Shown piece by piece: positions 25,285 through 34,943 of a stretch of 64,000 bases of DNA. Every line of letters starts with the position of its first letter. The first letter of the stretch is position 1. Source of the stretch: Paracoccaceae bacterium (GTDB lineage: Bacteria; Pseudomonadota; Alphaproteobacteria; Rhodobacterales; Rhodobacteraceae). A program made the position numbers and the translations under genes. Below the pieces are notes generated by a model, which saw nothing but the letters and a program-made list of their open reading frames with translations, ran no database searches and had not been told where the DNA came from. The DNA lies in assembly GCA_013214575.1 (NCBI GenBank), contig JABSSD010000028.1, positions 37,928 through 101,927 of the forward strand, written 5' to 3'.

Positions 25285-26837
25285 ACCACCTGCTGATTGC
25301 GCCCGTGGTGCTGCCTGCCATTGTCGCGCCTTTCACCATCATGGTGCTGCGCCACCATCTGAGCCTGCAACGGATCTTCTCGCTTGCCAGCACCCTGGTG
25401 CTGCTGGCGATCACCATAGTGCTGGCGGTCCAGGCCGCTGACGGCACCGTGCAGGTCTATGAACTGGGCAACTGGCCGGCACCTTTTGGCATTGTGCTGG
25501 TGCTGGACCGGCTGTCGGCGCTGATGCTGCTGCTGACCTCTGGGCTGGCACTGGCGGTGGTGCTTTATGCCATCGGATCAGGCTGGGATGCCCGGGGCCA
25601 CCATTTCCACGCGCTGATGCAGTTTCAGCTGATGGGCATTCTGGGCGCCTTTCTGACCGGTGACGCCTTTAACCTGTTTGTGTTTTTTGAGGTGCTGCTG
25701 ATCGCCTCTTACGGGCTAATGATCCACGGCGGCGGCACCAAGCGGTTGCAGGCCGGAGTGCAATATGTGGTCTACAACCTGCTGGGCTCCAGCCTGTTCC
25801 TGCTTGCCCTGGGCACCATCTATTCGGTGACCGGCACCCTGAACATGGCCGATCTGGCGGTGCGGGTGGCAGAGCTGTCGCCCGATGACACTGCCCTGCT
25901 GCGGGTCGGCGCGATCATGTTGCTGCTGGTGTTTGCCATCAAAGCCGCGGTTCTGCCGCTGCACTTCTGGCTGCCGGCCTCATACGCTAATGCGCCGCTG
26001 CCGGTTGCGGCGCTGTTTGCCATCATGACCAAAGTCGGCGCCTATGGCATCCTGCGGGTCTATACGCTGGTGTTTGGCCCCGACGTCGCGGCCACCGCTG
26101 GACTGGTCGGTGACTGGCTGCTGCCTGCCGCCATGCTGACGCTGGCCGTCGGTGCGATTGGGGTGTTGGGGTCGCGGGAGATTGGCCGCCTGGTGGCCTT
26201 TGGCGCCATTGCCTCGATGGGAACGCTGCTGATCGCGGTGGCGCTGTTCACCCCACAATCCATCGCAGCGGCGCTGTATTACACCGTGCATTCAACCCTT
26301 GCCGCCGGCCTGCTGTTTCTGGTCGCGGATCTGGTGATGGAGCGCCGCGGCGGTGCCATCATTGCCCAACGCCCGATGGCCCAGGCCGGGCTGATTGCGG
26401 CACTGTTCTTTGCCGGCGCCATCGCCATGGCCGGAATGCCGCCGCTGTCGGGTTTTGTCGGCAAGCTGCTGGTGATGGACGCAGCGCGCGACAATGATCT
26501 GGTCTGGTGGATCTGGGCTGTCATTCTGGCAGGCTCGCTGATTACCATCATCGGCTTGGCCCGGGCCGGATCCGAGATCTTCTGGAAAAGCCACGACGCC
26601 AGCCATATCCGCGAAGCCGAACCAGAGCGGCCGGTAGACGACAGCCAGCCGCCGCCAGAGGAGCCCGCACCTAACGCCCCCATGCTGCCATTTATTGCCT
26701 GCTTTGGCCTGTTGGCCGGGCTGGTCCTGCTGACTGTATTCGCGGGCCCGATGATGGACTATACCAATGCCACCGCCGCACAACTGTTTGACCCGAACCT
26801 CTACATCGACGCGGTTCTAAGGAGGGCTGAGCCATGA
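25281..26837 (+). CDS. mrpD: Na+/H+ antiporter subunit D
   Basis: A NuoM/N-like proton channel subunit, 518 residues with about 14 membrane helices. Recognisable segments are LTGDAFNLFVFFEVLLIASYGL, the key-lysine helix AAVLPLHFWLPASYANAPLPVAALFAIMTKVG, and GMPPLSGFVGKLLV. A charged loop late in the protein (ASHIREAEPERPVDDSQPPPEEPAP) is a species-variable insert. It has 4-nt overlaps with mrpC and mrpE. Confidence 0.97.
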   Translation: MNHLLIAPVVLPAIVAPFTIMVLRHHLSLQRIFSLASTLVLLAITIVLAVQAADGTVQVYELGNWPAPFGIVLVLDRLSALMLLLTSGLALAVVLYAIGSGWDARGHHFHALMQFQLMGILGAFLTGDAFNLFVFFEVLLIASYGLMIHGGGTKRLQAGVQYVVYNLLGSSLFLLALGTIYSVTGTLNMADLAVRVAELSPDDTALLRVGAIMLLLVFAIKAAVLPLHFWLPASYANAPLPVAALFAIMTKVGAYGILRVYTLVFGPDVAATAGLVGDWLLPAAMLTLAVGAIGVLGSREIGRLVAFGAIASMGTLLIAVALFTPQSIAAALYYTVHSTLAAGLLFLVADLVMERRGGAIIAQRPMAQAGLIAALFFAGAIAMAGMPPLSGFVGKLLVMDAARDNDLVWWIWAVILAGSLITIIGLARAGSEIFWKSHDASHIREAEPERPVDDSQPPPEEPAPNAPMLPFIACFGLLAGLVLLTVFAGPMMDYTNATAAQLFDPNLYIDAVLRRAEP

Positions 26838-27331
26838 AATTGCTGCACCGTCTGTTGCCACACCCGGTTCTGACCCTGTTGCTGACCCTGACCTGGCTGC
26901 TGCTGGTCAATGGATGGTCGCTCAACTCGTTGGTGTTTGGATTTGGGCTGGGGATCATCATTCCCTTTGTGACTCAGCCCTTTTGGCCCAACCGCCCGAC
27001 GGTCAAAAGACCGCTCAAGGTTATCCAATACATCCTTCTGGTGCTCTATGACATCGTGGTGGCCAATATCGTGGTGGCCAAGATCGTCGTGTTCAAACCC
27101 AATGCCGCGCGCCAGCCCAACTGGGTCACCATCCCGCTGGAGCTGCGCACCCCCGAGGCGATCACCGCCCTGGCCGGCACCATCACCATGACCCCCGGCA
27201 CCCTGACAGCGGATGTCTCGGCCGAGGGGCACGCGCTGCTGGTGCATTGCCTGGACGCACCCGACCCGGACGCGGTGCGCGACGATATCAAACAGCGCTA
27301 TGAGCGCCGCCTGATGGAGATTTTCGAATGA
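26834..27331 (+). CDS. mrpE: Na+/H+ antiporter subunit E
   Basis: A 165-residue MnhE-family membrane subunit needed for assembly and activity of the Mrp complex. Two N-terminal membrane helices are followed by a cytosolic domain with ALAGTITMTPGTLTADVS, the family hallmark. It overlaps mrpD and mrpF by 4 nt each. Confidence 0.96.
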   Translation: MKLLHRLLPHPVLTLLLTLTWLLLVNGWSLNSLVFGFGLGIIIPFVTQPFWPNRPTVKRPLKVIQYILLVLYDIVVANIVVAKIVVFKPNAARQPNWVTIPLELRTPEAITALAGTITMTPGTLTADVSAEGHALLVHCLDAPDPDAVRDDIKQRYERRLMEIFE

Positions 27332-27597
27332 TCCTCTACGCCATTATTTTCGCTTTTGGCTGCTTTGCGCTGTCGGTTCTGATGAACCTGTGGAAAGTTC
27401 TGTTCGCGGATGAGATTGCCGACCGCATTCTGGCGCTGGACACCATGTTCATCAACGCCATCGCCCTGATGGTGCTTTACGGTATAGCACAGGGCACCGG
27501 CATTTACTTTGAGGCCTCGATGATCATCGCCATGCTCGGCTTTGTGTCCACCGTGGCCTATGCGCGCTTTATCCTGCGCGGCAACATCATCGAGTGA
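27328..27597 (+). CDS. mrpF: Na+/H+ antiporter subunit F
   Basis: An 89-residue, three-helix MnhF-family subunit with the conserved ADRILALDTMFINAIALMVL segment. It overlaps mrpE by 4 nt; mrpG starts 7 nt after it. Confidence 0.95.
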   Translation: MILYAIIFAFGCFALSVLMNLWKVLFADEIADRILALDTMFINAIALMVLYGIAQGTGIYFEASMIIAMLGFVSTVAYARFILRGNIIE

Positions 27598-27604
27598 GGC
27601 GGAT

Positions 27605-27976
27605 ATGGACCTGTTTTTCGAACTGCTGATCACCGCATTTCTGATCATCGCCGGTGTCTTTGGGCTGGTAGGCTCCTATGGGCTGCTGAAGCTCAACGAC
27701 CCCATGTCGCGGCTGCATGCCCCGACCAAGGCCACCCCGCTGGGGGTTGGCGGTGTGCTGCTGGCCTCGATGGCCAATGCCTTTGCCAATGGCCCGCATT
27801 ATTCGGTGCATGAATTGATGATCACCCTGTTCCTGCTGCTGACGGCTCCGATCACCGCCAATTTCATTGCCAAGGTGCATATTCATCAGAAAGAAAGCCG
27901 CGAGAGCCTACCAGCACCGGGGGAAGACGGCTCCTGGGCGACCCAAAACCTGGATGACACCGACGCCAAAAGCTGA
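27605..27976 (+). CDS. mrpG: Na+/H+ antiporter subunit G
   Basis: A 123-residue MnhG-family subunit with three helices and the core GSYGLLKLNDPMSRLHAPTK. The ATG at 27605 fits the family start; an upstream in-frame start at 27542 inside mrpF is rejected. Its acidic C-terminal tail is not conserved. It is the last gene of the Mrp operon; selD fusion follows after 55 nt and might be read through. Confidence 0.95.
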   Translation: MDLFFELLITAFLIIAGVFGLVGSYGLLKLNDPMSRLHAPTKATPLGVGGVLLASMANAFANGPHYSVHELMITLFLLLTAPITANFIAKVHIHQKESRESLPAPGEDGSWATQNLDDTDAKS

Positions 27977-28031
27977 GGGTCATACGCCGCGTGGATGACC
28001 CCGAGCAGATCTGAGACAAGGCCGATTGACC

Positions 28032-30188
28032 ATGAATGACCCTCATTTGCCGCTGACCCGAGATCTGCTGTTGATTGGCGGCGGCCATAGCCATGCTCTG
28101 GTGCTGCGCAAATGGGGTATGATGCCGCTGCCCGGTGCCCGGCTGACCCTGATCAATCCGACCCCAACGGCGGCCTATTCCGGCATGTTGCCAGGATTTG
28201 TCGCCGGTCATTACAGCCGCGACGAACTGGACATTGATCTGGTGAAACTGGCCCGCTTTGCCGGCGCGCGGGTGATCCTTGGCGCCGCCACCGACATCGA
28301 CATCACCGCCCGTCAGGTGCGGGTTCCAGGCCGGGCGCCGATCTCCTATGATGTGGTCTCGGTTGATGTTGGCATCACCTGCGACATGCCCGATTTGCCA
28401 GGGTTCGCCGCCCACGCGGTACCGGCCAAGCCATTGGGGATTTTCGCCGCCAAATGGGACGCCTTCCGCCACGGAGACGGCCCGGCCCATATCGCGGTCA
28501 TTGGCGGTGGCGTTGCCGGGGTAGAGCTGGTGCTTGCGATGGCCCATGCCCTGCGCAGTCGCGGGCGGTTGGCACAGGCCACCCTGATCGACAATGCCGA
28601 GGTTCTAACCGCCCTTGGCAGCAGGGCCCGCGCCAAGCTGCGCATCGCGCTGACCGAGCAGTCGGTGACCCTGCTGGAGAATGCCGAGATTGCCAGTATC
28701 GAGGCCGATCACATCCGCCTGAAGGATGGCCGCGAGGTACTGTCGGATTTCACCACCGGCGCGGCCGGCGCCCGTCCCTATGACTGGCTCGGCCGGTCGG
28801 GATTGGCGCAGACCAATGGCTACCTCAATGTGAACGCGCAGTTGCAAACTTCGGATCCGGCAGTGTTTGCGGCGGGCGATTGTGCCCATCTTTGCCATGC
28901 GCCGCGCCCCAAGGCCGGAGTTTACGCGGTGCGCCAGGCTCCGGTGCTTTATGACAATCTGCAAGCCGCCCTCAGTGGCGGTGAGCTGCGGGAGTACAAA
29001 CCGCAGAAGGATTATCTGAAACTGATCTCGCTGGGTGGAAAATCGGCGCTGGCTGAACGCTTTGGCCATACCCCATCCGGGCCGCTGATGTGGCGCTGGA
29101 AGGATCACATCGACCAGACATTCATGACCCGTTTCCGCGACTTGCCGGTAATGGAGCAGCCGCAACTGCCGAGTTACCACACGCTGGGGATGGCTGAGGC
29201 GCTGGGGGACAAACCCATGTGCGGCGGCTGCGGAGCCAAGGTTGGCCGCAACGCCCTGCGCGCCGCACTGGCGCCGCTGCCCGAGGCACGGCGCAGTGAC
29301 ATCACGCCGCTGCCCGGTGACGATGCGGCGCTGCTGACGATGGGCGGGGTCAAACAGGTGATCAGCTCGGACCATCTGCGCGCCTTTTGCGCCGACCCGG
29401 TGGTGATGACCCGCATCGCAGCGGTGCATGCCCTGGGCGATATCTGGGCGATGGGGGCGCAGCCTCAGGCGGCCACCGCCAATCTGATCCTGCCGCGGAT
29501 GTCACCTGAGCTGCAGCAACGGACCCTGCATGAAATCATGATGACCGCCAGCTGCGTCATCCGCGATGCGGGCGGTGAAATTGTTGGCGGCCATACCTCG
29601 CTTGGGGATGAGCTGACCATTGGCTTTACCGTCACTGGCCTGTGCCCCCGCCCGCCAATCACCCTGGCCGGGGCACGGCCCGGTGACCTGCTGATCCTGA
29701 CCAAACCGATCGGCTCGGGGGTGATCATGGCGGCTGAGATGGCGGGGCTTGCCAAGGGCGCATGGGTCGCCGCGGCGCTGGCCCAGATGTGCCGCCCGCA
29801 GGCCAAGGCGGCAGAGATCCTGCAACAGGCCCATGCGATGACGGATGTGACCGGCTTTGGCCTATACGGTCATCTGGCCGGGATCTGCCAGGCCTCGGGG
29901 GTTGGGGCTGATTTGAAATTGGAGGCGGTGCCGCTGATGATCGGCGCCGCAGAGCTGGCGACGCAGGGCGTTCGCTCGTCGCTGTTTGGCGACAACCACG
30001 CGCTGGCCGGTGGGGTGCAGGCCGGTGGGGTGCAGGATCTGTTGTTTGACCCACAAACCGCCGGAGGCTTGCTGGCGGCGGTGGCCGCCGAGGCGGCCGA
30101 TGGGCTGTTACAGGCCCTGCAACAGGCGGGTGAGCCTGCAGCCATCATTGGATCGGTGACCCAAGGTGCCGATATCACCATCACCTAA
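28032..30188 (+). CDS. selD: FAD-dependent oxidoreductase fused to selenide, water dikinase (SelD)
   Basis: A 718-residue bifunctional protein. Residues about 1-385 form an NDH-2-like pyridine-nucleotide-disulfide oxidoreductase (LLLIGGGHSHALVL, VIGGGVAGVEL, FAAGDCAHL). Residues about 390-718 form SelD, which makes selenophosphate from selenide and ATP. The SelD catalytic position is cysteine (C397 or C400 in MCGGCGAKVG), not selenocysteine. This natural fusion is known in proteobacteria and cyanobacteria. It is convergent with mnmH, so selenophosphate probably serves tRNA selenouridine; no selA, selB or selC is seen here. Confidence 0.95.
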   Translation: MNDPHLPLTRDLLLIGGGHSHALVLRKWGMMPLPGARLTLINPTPTAAYSGMLPGFVAGHYSRDELDIDLVKLARFAGARVILGAATDIDITARQVRVPGRAPISYDVVSVDVGITCDMPDLPGFAAHAVPAKPLGIFAAKWDAFRHGDGPAHIAVIGGGVAGVELVLAMAHALRSRGRLAQATLIDNAEVLTALGSRARAKLRIALTEQSVTLLENAEIASIEADHIRLKDGREVLSDFTTGAAGARPYDWLGRSGLAQTNGYLNVNAQLQTSDPAVFAAGDCAHLCHAPRPKAGVYAVRQAPVLYDNLQAALSGGELREYKPQKDYLKLISLGGKSALAERFGHTPSGPLMWRWKDHIDQTFMTRFRDLPVMEQPQLPSYHTLGMAEALGDKPMCGGCGAKVGRNALRAALAPLPEARRSDITPLPGDDAALLTMGGVKQVISSDHLRAFCADPVVMTRIAAVHALGDIWAMGAQPQAATANLILPRMSPELQQRTLHEIMMTASCVIRDAGGEIVGGHTSLGDELTIGFTVTGLCPRPPITLAGARPGDLLILTKPIGSGVIMAAEMAGLAKGAWVAAALAQMCRPQAKAAEILQQAHAMTDVTGFGLYGHLAGICQASGVGADLKLEAVPLMIGAAELATQGVRSSLFGDNHALAGGVQAGGVQDLLFDPQTAGGLLAAVAAEAADGLLQALQQAGEPAAIIGSVTQGADITIT

Positions 30189-30218
30189 ACAGGCGCGGGC
30201 TGGGCTGGGCTGGCTTCT

Positions 30219-31280
30219 CTATTGCGAGGCTTGGCTTTGCATCAATTCTGCAATCTGATCGGCAGCGCGCGCCAGTCCTTCGGCGTCCAGCTCAGCCACC
30301 TGCACCTCGGCGAGAACCCGGGCATCCGCAGTCTGGCGCGATTTGGCATAAGACGGGTCATAGTGCTGCACCATCAGGGCTTCGGTCAGCGCCGCTTTGT
30401 CCCCCGCCTCAATCAGGTCAAACCAAAGATCCACCACCGCGTTTGAGCGATGCGCCCGCAGCGGTTCCAGCTTGCGGCGCAGGGCGACCGCATCCGACAG
30501 GATATCGTCATAGGCCCGCACCAGATAGCGGCATCGCGCCGCCACCGGGGCGGCAACCCGAATGCGCGGCGCCGCCTTCATCGCGGTCCACAGCGACGGT
30601 GGAATGATCCGGTCACCGATCTTGCTGGATTCCGCCTCGACCAGCACCGGGCGGCTGGTATCCAATCGCGCCAATTGCGCCGCCAGCTCGGATTCAAATG
30701 CCTTTTGGCTGGGCTGTGGCCCAGTCATCCCCCCCAGCAGCGAGCCGCGATGGTTGGCCAGCCCTTCCAGATCCAGCACCTGCACGCCACGGATCTGCAC
30801 CAGCTTCAGCAGATCGGTTTTGGCAGTGCCGGTATAGCCATCCAGCGCCACCAGTTGATGCGCCAGTGGTAGGTCATACAGATAAGATTTCACCAGCCGA
30901 CGGTAGGTCTGATAGCCGCCTTCGATCACCTCGGCGCGCCAGCCAATCTGCTGCAACAGCCAGGTAAATGACCCCGAGCGCTGACCACCGCGCCAGCAAT
31001 AGACCAGCGGCTGCCAGCCACCGTCTTTCTCGGCGAGGGCGGTTTCCACATGGCGCGCGGTGTTGCGAAACACCATGGCTGCGCCCAGTTTGCGCGCCAG
31101 AAAGCGGCTCTGCTGCACATAGATGGTGCCAACCTGGGCCCGCTCTTCATTGTCCAGAACCGGCAGATTTATCGCACCGGGCAAGTGATCTTCGGCAAAT
31201 TCACCCGGGCTTCGGACGTCAATCACGCTATCATAAGAGTGATCCAACAGGTCAATCAGAGATGAGAAAGTCAGAGCCAT
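30219..31280 (-). CDS. mnmH: tRNA 2-selenouridine synthase
   Basis: It exchanges sulfur for selenium at wobble 2-thiouridine of tRNAs for Lys, Glu and Gln. The 353-residue protein has an N-terminal rhodanese domain with catalytic C95 (VYCWRGGQRSGS) and a C-terminal P-loop domain (ALDGYTGTAKTDLL, about 146-158). It lies 30 nt from the convergent selD fusion, its selenophosphate donor. It is divergent from a MarR regulator. Confidence 0.95.
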   Translation of the reverse strand: MALTFSSLIDLLDHSYDSVIDVRSPGEFAEDHLPGAINLPVLDNEERAQVGTIYVQQSRFLARKLGAAMVFRNTARHVETALAEKDGGWQPLVYCWRGGQRSGSFTWLLQQIGWRAEVIEGGYQTYRRLVKSYLYDLPLAHQLVALDGYTGTAKTDLLKLVQIRGVQVLDLEGLANHRGSLLGGMTGPQPSQKAFESELAAQLARLDTSRPVLVEAESSKIGDRIIPPSLWTAMKAAPRIRVAAPVAARCRYLVRAYDDILSDAVALRRKLEPLRAHRSNAVVDLWFDLIEAGDKAALTEALMVQHYDPSYAKSRQTADARVLAEVQVAELDAEGLARAADQIAELMQSQASQ

Positions 31281-31455
31281 GCGCCACCTCTAGCCGCAGC
31301 GCCGAGGGAGGGAAAGCATCGTTTTACAATCAAAACTGGTAAAACCTGCTTGCCTCTGCCCGGTTGGGAAAAGTAACGTAATATTGAGCGTGTCAACGCA
31401 TGCTCTCAATAAGGGTGTCCTTCCACCCAAAAACTAGGATAGATTGCAAAACACC

Positions 31456-31941
31456 ATGGAATTACACCCCCTCGACATTCACAGCATGCCTGGCCACCTG
31501 ATCCGCAGGTTGAATCAGATATCCGTTGCCCAGTTCATGGAGCAGATGACCAGTGCAGGGCTATCGCTGACGCCGGTGCAATATGCCGCACTTTGCGCGA
31601 TCCGTGACCACCCCGGCATTGATCAGGCCTCGGTGGCCGGGTTGGTTGCCTATGATCGGGCGACGCTTGGTAAGGTGATTGACCGCCTCGACGCCCGTAA
31701 ACTGGTGCGGCGCAAAGTGTCCAGTTCCGACCGTCGTGCGCGTGAGTTGTTTTTGTCTGTCGATGGCCAGACCCTGCTGGCCATTGCCCACCCTCTGGTT
31801 GAGGCGGCGCAGCCGGAAATCCTGTCCGGGTTGAGCCCTCAGGAACAGGAAGAATTTGTGCAACTGATGCAAACGATCGTCCGGGCGAACAATGAGCTGA
31901 GCCGGGCACCGCACCGCGACCTGGGCAAAGCTGCCGACTAG
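31456..31941 (+). CDS. MarR-family transcriptional regulator
   Basis: A 161-residue winged-helix dimer protein (LTPVQYAALCAIRDHPGIDQASVAGLV, DRATLGKVIDRLDARKLVRR, and the wing SSSDRRARELFLS). The ATG at 31456 is chosen over the TTG at 31444. It is divergent from mnmH with a 175-nt gap. The nearest downstream gene is an opposite-strand SRAP gene, so its target is not obvious from context. Confidence 0.9.
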   Translation: MELHPLDIHSMPGHLIRRLNQISVAQFMEQMTSAGLSLTPVQYAALCAIRDHPGIDQASVAGLVAYDRATLGKVIDRLDARKLVRRKVSSSDRRARELFLSVDGQTLLAIAHPLVEAAQPEILSGLSPQEQEEFVQLMQTIVRANNELSRAPHRDLGKAAD

Positions 31942-31950
31942 GCGCAGCCG

Positions 31951-32652
31951 CTAGATCAGCGCACCGCGCGGCACATCGTCTGGCACATCATCTGGCGCGA
32001 AAGGTTCGATCAACTCGGGCCCCGTTGCGCGGTTTGAATTGACCGCTGGATCGACCCGGTAAAACTCCAACACATCCTCGTCGCCCGGCTGCATCAGAGT
32101 CGCCGCACCCGGCCCCGCCTCGCCCAGCCAGAGCGGCCAGTCCGCTGGCTCCAGGATCAGCGGCATCCGGTGGTGCAGGGTTGATATAGTTTGATTGGCG
32201 CCGGTGGTGACGATGGCACAGCTGTTGATCGGGTCATCCTTGCCCCAGCTTTGCCAGATCCCGGCAAAAGCCAGAGGCGCTGCGTCGCGACGCTGGATAT
32301 ACCACGGCAACCTGCGGTCCTGATCGTCCTTTGTCCACTCGTAAAACCCACTGACCGGGATCAGGCACCTGCGGTCCCGGCAGGCTTTGGCAAAGGCAGG
32401 CTTTTGCGCCAGGGTCTCTGCCCGCGCATTGATCAGCAACGGACCCGCCGAGGCACTCTGATACCAATGCGGCAGAAACCCCCAGCGCATTGCCACCAGT
32501 TGCCGCCCGCTGGCGCCGGATTGCACCACATGCACCGCAGTGGTGGGACAGACATTGAAATTTGGCACTGCGGGCAGATTATTGGCCGGCTGCGCCGCAA
32601 ACAGCTGCGCCATGGCGTCATTGGGAAGGGTGATGGCAAAGCGTCCGCACAT
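31951..32652 (-). CDS. SOS response-associated peptidase (SRAP/YedK family)
   Basis: SRAP proteins form a covalent thiazolidine crosslink with abasic sites in single-stranded DNA. The 233-residue protein starts MCGRFAIT, placing the catalytic Cys at position 2. It also has the conserved Asn (LINARAET), the catalytic Glu (GFYEW) and the His (HHRMPLIL). It lies tail-to-tail with the MarR gene (9-nt gap). No LexA box was recognised by eye. Confidence 0.96.
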   Translation of the reverse strand: MCGRFAITLPNDAMAQLFAAQPANNLPAVPNFNVCPTTAVHVVQSGASGRQLVAMRWGFLPHWYQSASAGPLLINARAETLAQKPAFAKACRDRRCLIPVSGFYEWTKDDQDRRLPWYIQRRDAAPLAFAGIWQSWGKDDPINSCAIVTTGANQTISTLHHRMPLILEPADWPLWLGEAGPGAATLMQPGDEDVLEFYRVDPAVNSNRATGPELIEPFAPDDVPDDVPRGALI

Positions 32653-32769
32653 GAGGCCAGACTAGCGCGCCAAGGGCCAGGCGTCAGCCATCATTTTGCC
32701 CGCGCTCAAACAAACTAAAGGCCCCGCCAGATTGCTCTGACGGGGCCTGTGGCTCACGTCAATGGGTGA

Positions 32770-34347
32770 TTACTTTTGGGTGATGCGTCCATCGACATAA
32801 GGCGTATAGGGCGAGTTCACCGCCATGTATTCGGCCAGAACATCAGCCAGATCGGGGCCAAAATCATAGGCGTTCTTGTCGTCGCCGGCGAACATCTTGT
32901 AGCCGTCACCGCCGCCACGCACATAGTTGTTGGTGACAACCATATAGGTCTTGGCCGGATCAACCGCAACAAAGCCGTCGCCATCGGCAACCATGACGTC
33001 CTGAATGCGGCCTTCACCGGCAGCTACGCTTGCGTCCCAGGTGAACTTGATGCCGGCAACCTGCGGAAAGCGGCCTTTGACCTCTTCCACCTGGCTCACA
33101 CCGTTTTCAAGTGCCGCAACCAAAGTCGCGCCGTCGAGTTCAAAAGTTGACAGGGTGTTCTGGAACGGCAGCACCGACAGCACTTCGCCCATAGTGATCT
33201 GGCCCGATTCCAAGCTGGCACGAATGCCACCCGAGTTGGCAATGGCCACGGTCACGCCCTGATCCTTGACCCGCGCCAGCATGGCATCCGCGACAAGATT
33301 GCCCATCTGGCATTCCTGAATACGGCAGGTAGCCCGGTCACCATTGATCGCCTCGGCCGACTCGGCCACCACCTTGGTGCGGATCTCGTCCAGCGGCGCG
33401 CCAAGCTCGGCAATACGGGCAACGGTGGCTTCGTCTTCGGCCACGGATGCGTCCATGCTCAGCGGTTCACCGGTGGCGGTAATCACATTGCCGGCATCGT
33501 CAAAGGTCACGTTCAGCTCGCCCAGGAACTTGCCGTAGGCATAGGCCTGCACGATGGCGGTATCATTGACCATGGTTGGGTACGGACCAACCGCACGGTC
33601 GGACACGTTTGACAGGTAGCTGTTCGAGTGGCCGCCGACGATCACATCCACACCAGTGGTTTCCGCCGCAACCTTTTGGTCCACAACATAGCCCGAGTGG
33701 CTGAGCACGATGATCTTGTTGACGCCTTCGGCTGTCAGCCGGTCCACTTCGGCCTGAACCGCAGCAACCGGATCGCCAAAGGTGATGTTCTTGCCGGGGC
33801 TGGCCAGATCATGGGTGTCTTCTGGTGTCAGACCAATCAGGCCGATCTTCTCGCCACCGCGTTCAATGACGGTGGATTTTTGCAGTACCCCATCCAACAT
33901 CGGCTCGGCGCTGACGTCGGCGTTGGACATGAGTACCGGGAAATCCAGCGCATCCATGAATCCGCGCAGCACTTCGGGGCCATCGTCGAACTCGTGATTG
34001 CCGACGGTCATGCCGTCGTACCCCAATTTGTTCATAAACTCGGCAGCCATTTTGCCCTTGTAATAGGTATAGAACAAAGAGCCCTGGAACTGGTCGCCGC
34101 CGCTGACCAGGATAGAGTTACTGGACCGGGCGCGGGCGTCAGCGATGGCTGTCACCAGGCGGGCGGTGCCACCAAAGCACTTGCCTTCGGCATTGTCCCC
34201 TTCGCGGCAGCCGCTGTCATACTTGCTGACCGGCTCAAACCGGGAATGGAAATCATTGGTGTGCAGAATGGTCAGGTTATAATCCGCAGCCGCCATACCG
34301 GCGGTCATCCCCAAGACGGCGACAGAACTCAGAATACGCATCATCAT
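32770..34347 (-). CDS. Secreted 5'-nucleotidase/UshA-like metallophosphatase
   Basis: A periplasmic enzyme likely to dephosphorylate nucleotides. Of 525 residues, a signal peptide (to about residue 19, ending AAA) is followed by a calcineurin-like metallophosphoesterase domain (ILHTNDFHSRFEP, SGGDQFQGSLF, VGNHEFDDG, GGHSNSYL) and a C-terminal 5'-nucleotidase substrate domain (ANSGGIRASLESGQITMGE, NNYVRGGGDGY). The start at 34347 is the first of three tandem ATGs with GGGAG upstream. It stands alone. Confidence 0.93.
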   Translation of the reverse strand: MMMRILSSVAVLGMTAGMAAADYNLTILHTNDFHSRFEPVSKYDSGCREGDNAEGKCFGGTARLVTAIADARARSSNSILVSGGDQFQGSLFYTYYKGKMAAEFMNKLGYDGMTVGNHEFDDGPEVLRGFMDALDFPVLMSNADVSAEPMLDGVLQKSTVIERGGEKIGLIGLTPEDTHDLASPGKNITFGDPVAAVQAEVDRLTAEGVNKIIVLSHSGYVVDQKVAAETTGVDVIVGGHSNSYLSNVSDRAVGPYPTMVNDTAIVQAYAYGKFLGELNVTFDDAGNVITATGEPLSMDASVAEDEATVARIAELGAPLDEIRTKVVAESAEAINGDRATCRIQECQMGNLVADAMLARVKDQGVTVAIANSGGIRASLESGQITMGEVLSVLPFQNTLSTFELDGATLVAALENGVSQVEEVKGRFPQVAGIKFTWDASVAAGEGRIQDVMVADGDGFVAVDPAKTYMVVTNNYVRGGGDGYKMFAGDDKNAYDFGPDLADVLAEYMAVNSPYTPYVDGRITQK

Positions 34348-34604
34348 AATTATACTCTCCCAGTTTTTATTTTTTTCGCCCTTTAGGCGAGCGTGGCAAC
34401 GCCGGCACAAGGGAATAGCACATAGTTGCGTCCGGCTTCTGAAATCGCAAGGGTATTGTCACGGCAGCCAGCAACAGGGATCAGTTATGCAGTCTGGGTG
34501 ACGGGGCGATGACAGTTCAGGCCAGTTCAGGGGCAAAAGCATGGATTTCGACACAGCTGCGCCAATCGCTTGACCCGGAGCCAGCCGCAGGGCATCAGGC
34601 AGCC

Positions 34605-34943
34605 ATGCTTATATACAAAATCTTCCGTGCCGACGAATGGGCGGCATTCGACTCTCAGGGGGAAACTCTGGGCGCCGCAATCGACCTGTCTGACGGGTTC
34701 ATTCATTTCTCCACGGCTGAACAGGCCGCAGAAACCGCCGCCAAGCATTTTGCCGGAGCGCAGGGGCTGATGCTGCTGGCCTTTGAGACCGACAGGCTGG
34801 GCGAGGCGCTGGAGTGGGAGGTGTCGCGCGGCGATGCGCTGTTCCCGCATCTGTACCGAGCGCTGAAACGCAGTGAGCTGATCTGGGTCGAACCGCTGCC
34901 GCTGGTCCGTGGCGTGCATCGGTTTCCGGCTAAATTCGAATGA
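34605..34943 (+). CDS. DUF952 domain-containing protein
   Basis: A 112-residue protein of unknown function with the DUF952 core ([36 protein letters not shown], and FPHLYRAL). A frame extends upstream to 34509, but family similarity begins at MLIYKIF (34605). It overlaps pyrD by 4 nt and is likely coupled to it. Confidence 0.88.
   Translation: MLIYKIFRADEWAAFDSQGETLGAAIDLSDGFIHFSTAEQAAETAAKHFAGAQGLMLLAFETDRLGEALEWEVSRGDALFPHLYRALKRSELIWVEPLPLVRGVHRFPAKFE

Noticed and set aside
28032..30188. Selenocysteine in SelD
   Set aside because: Codons at the active-site region are TGC (C397, C400) and no in-frame TGA occurs there.
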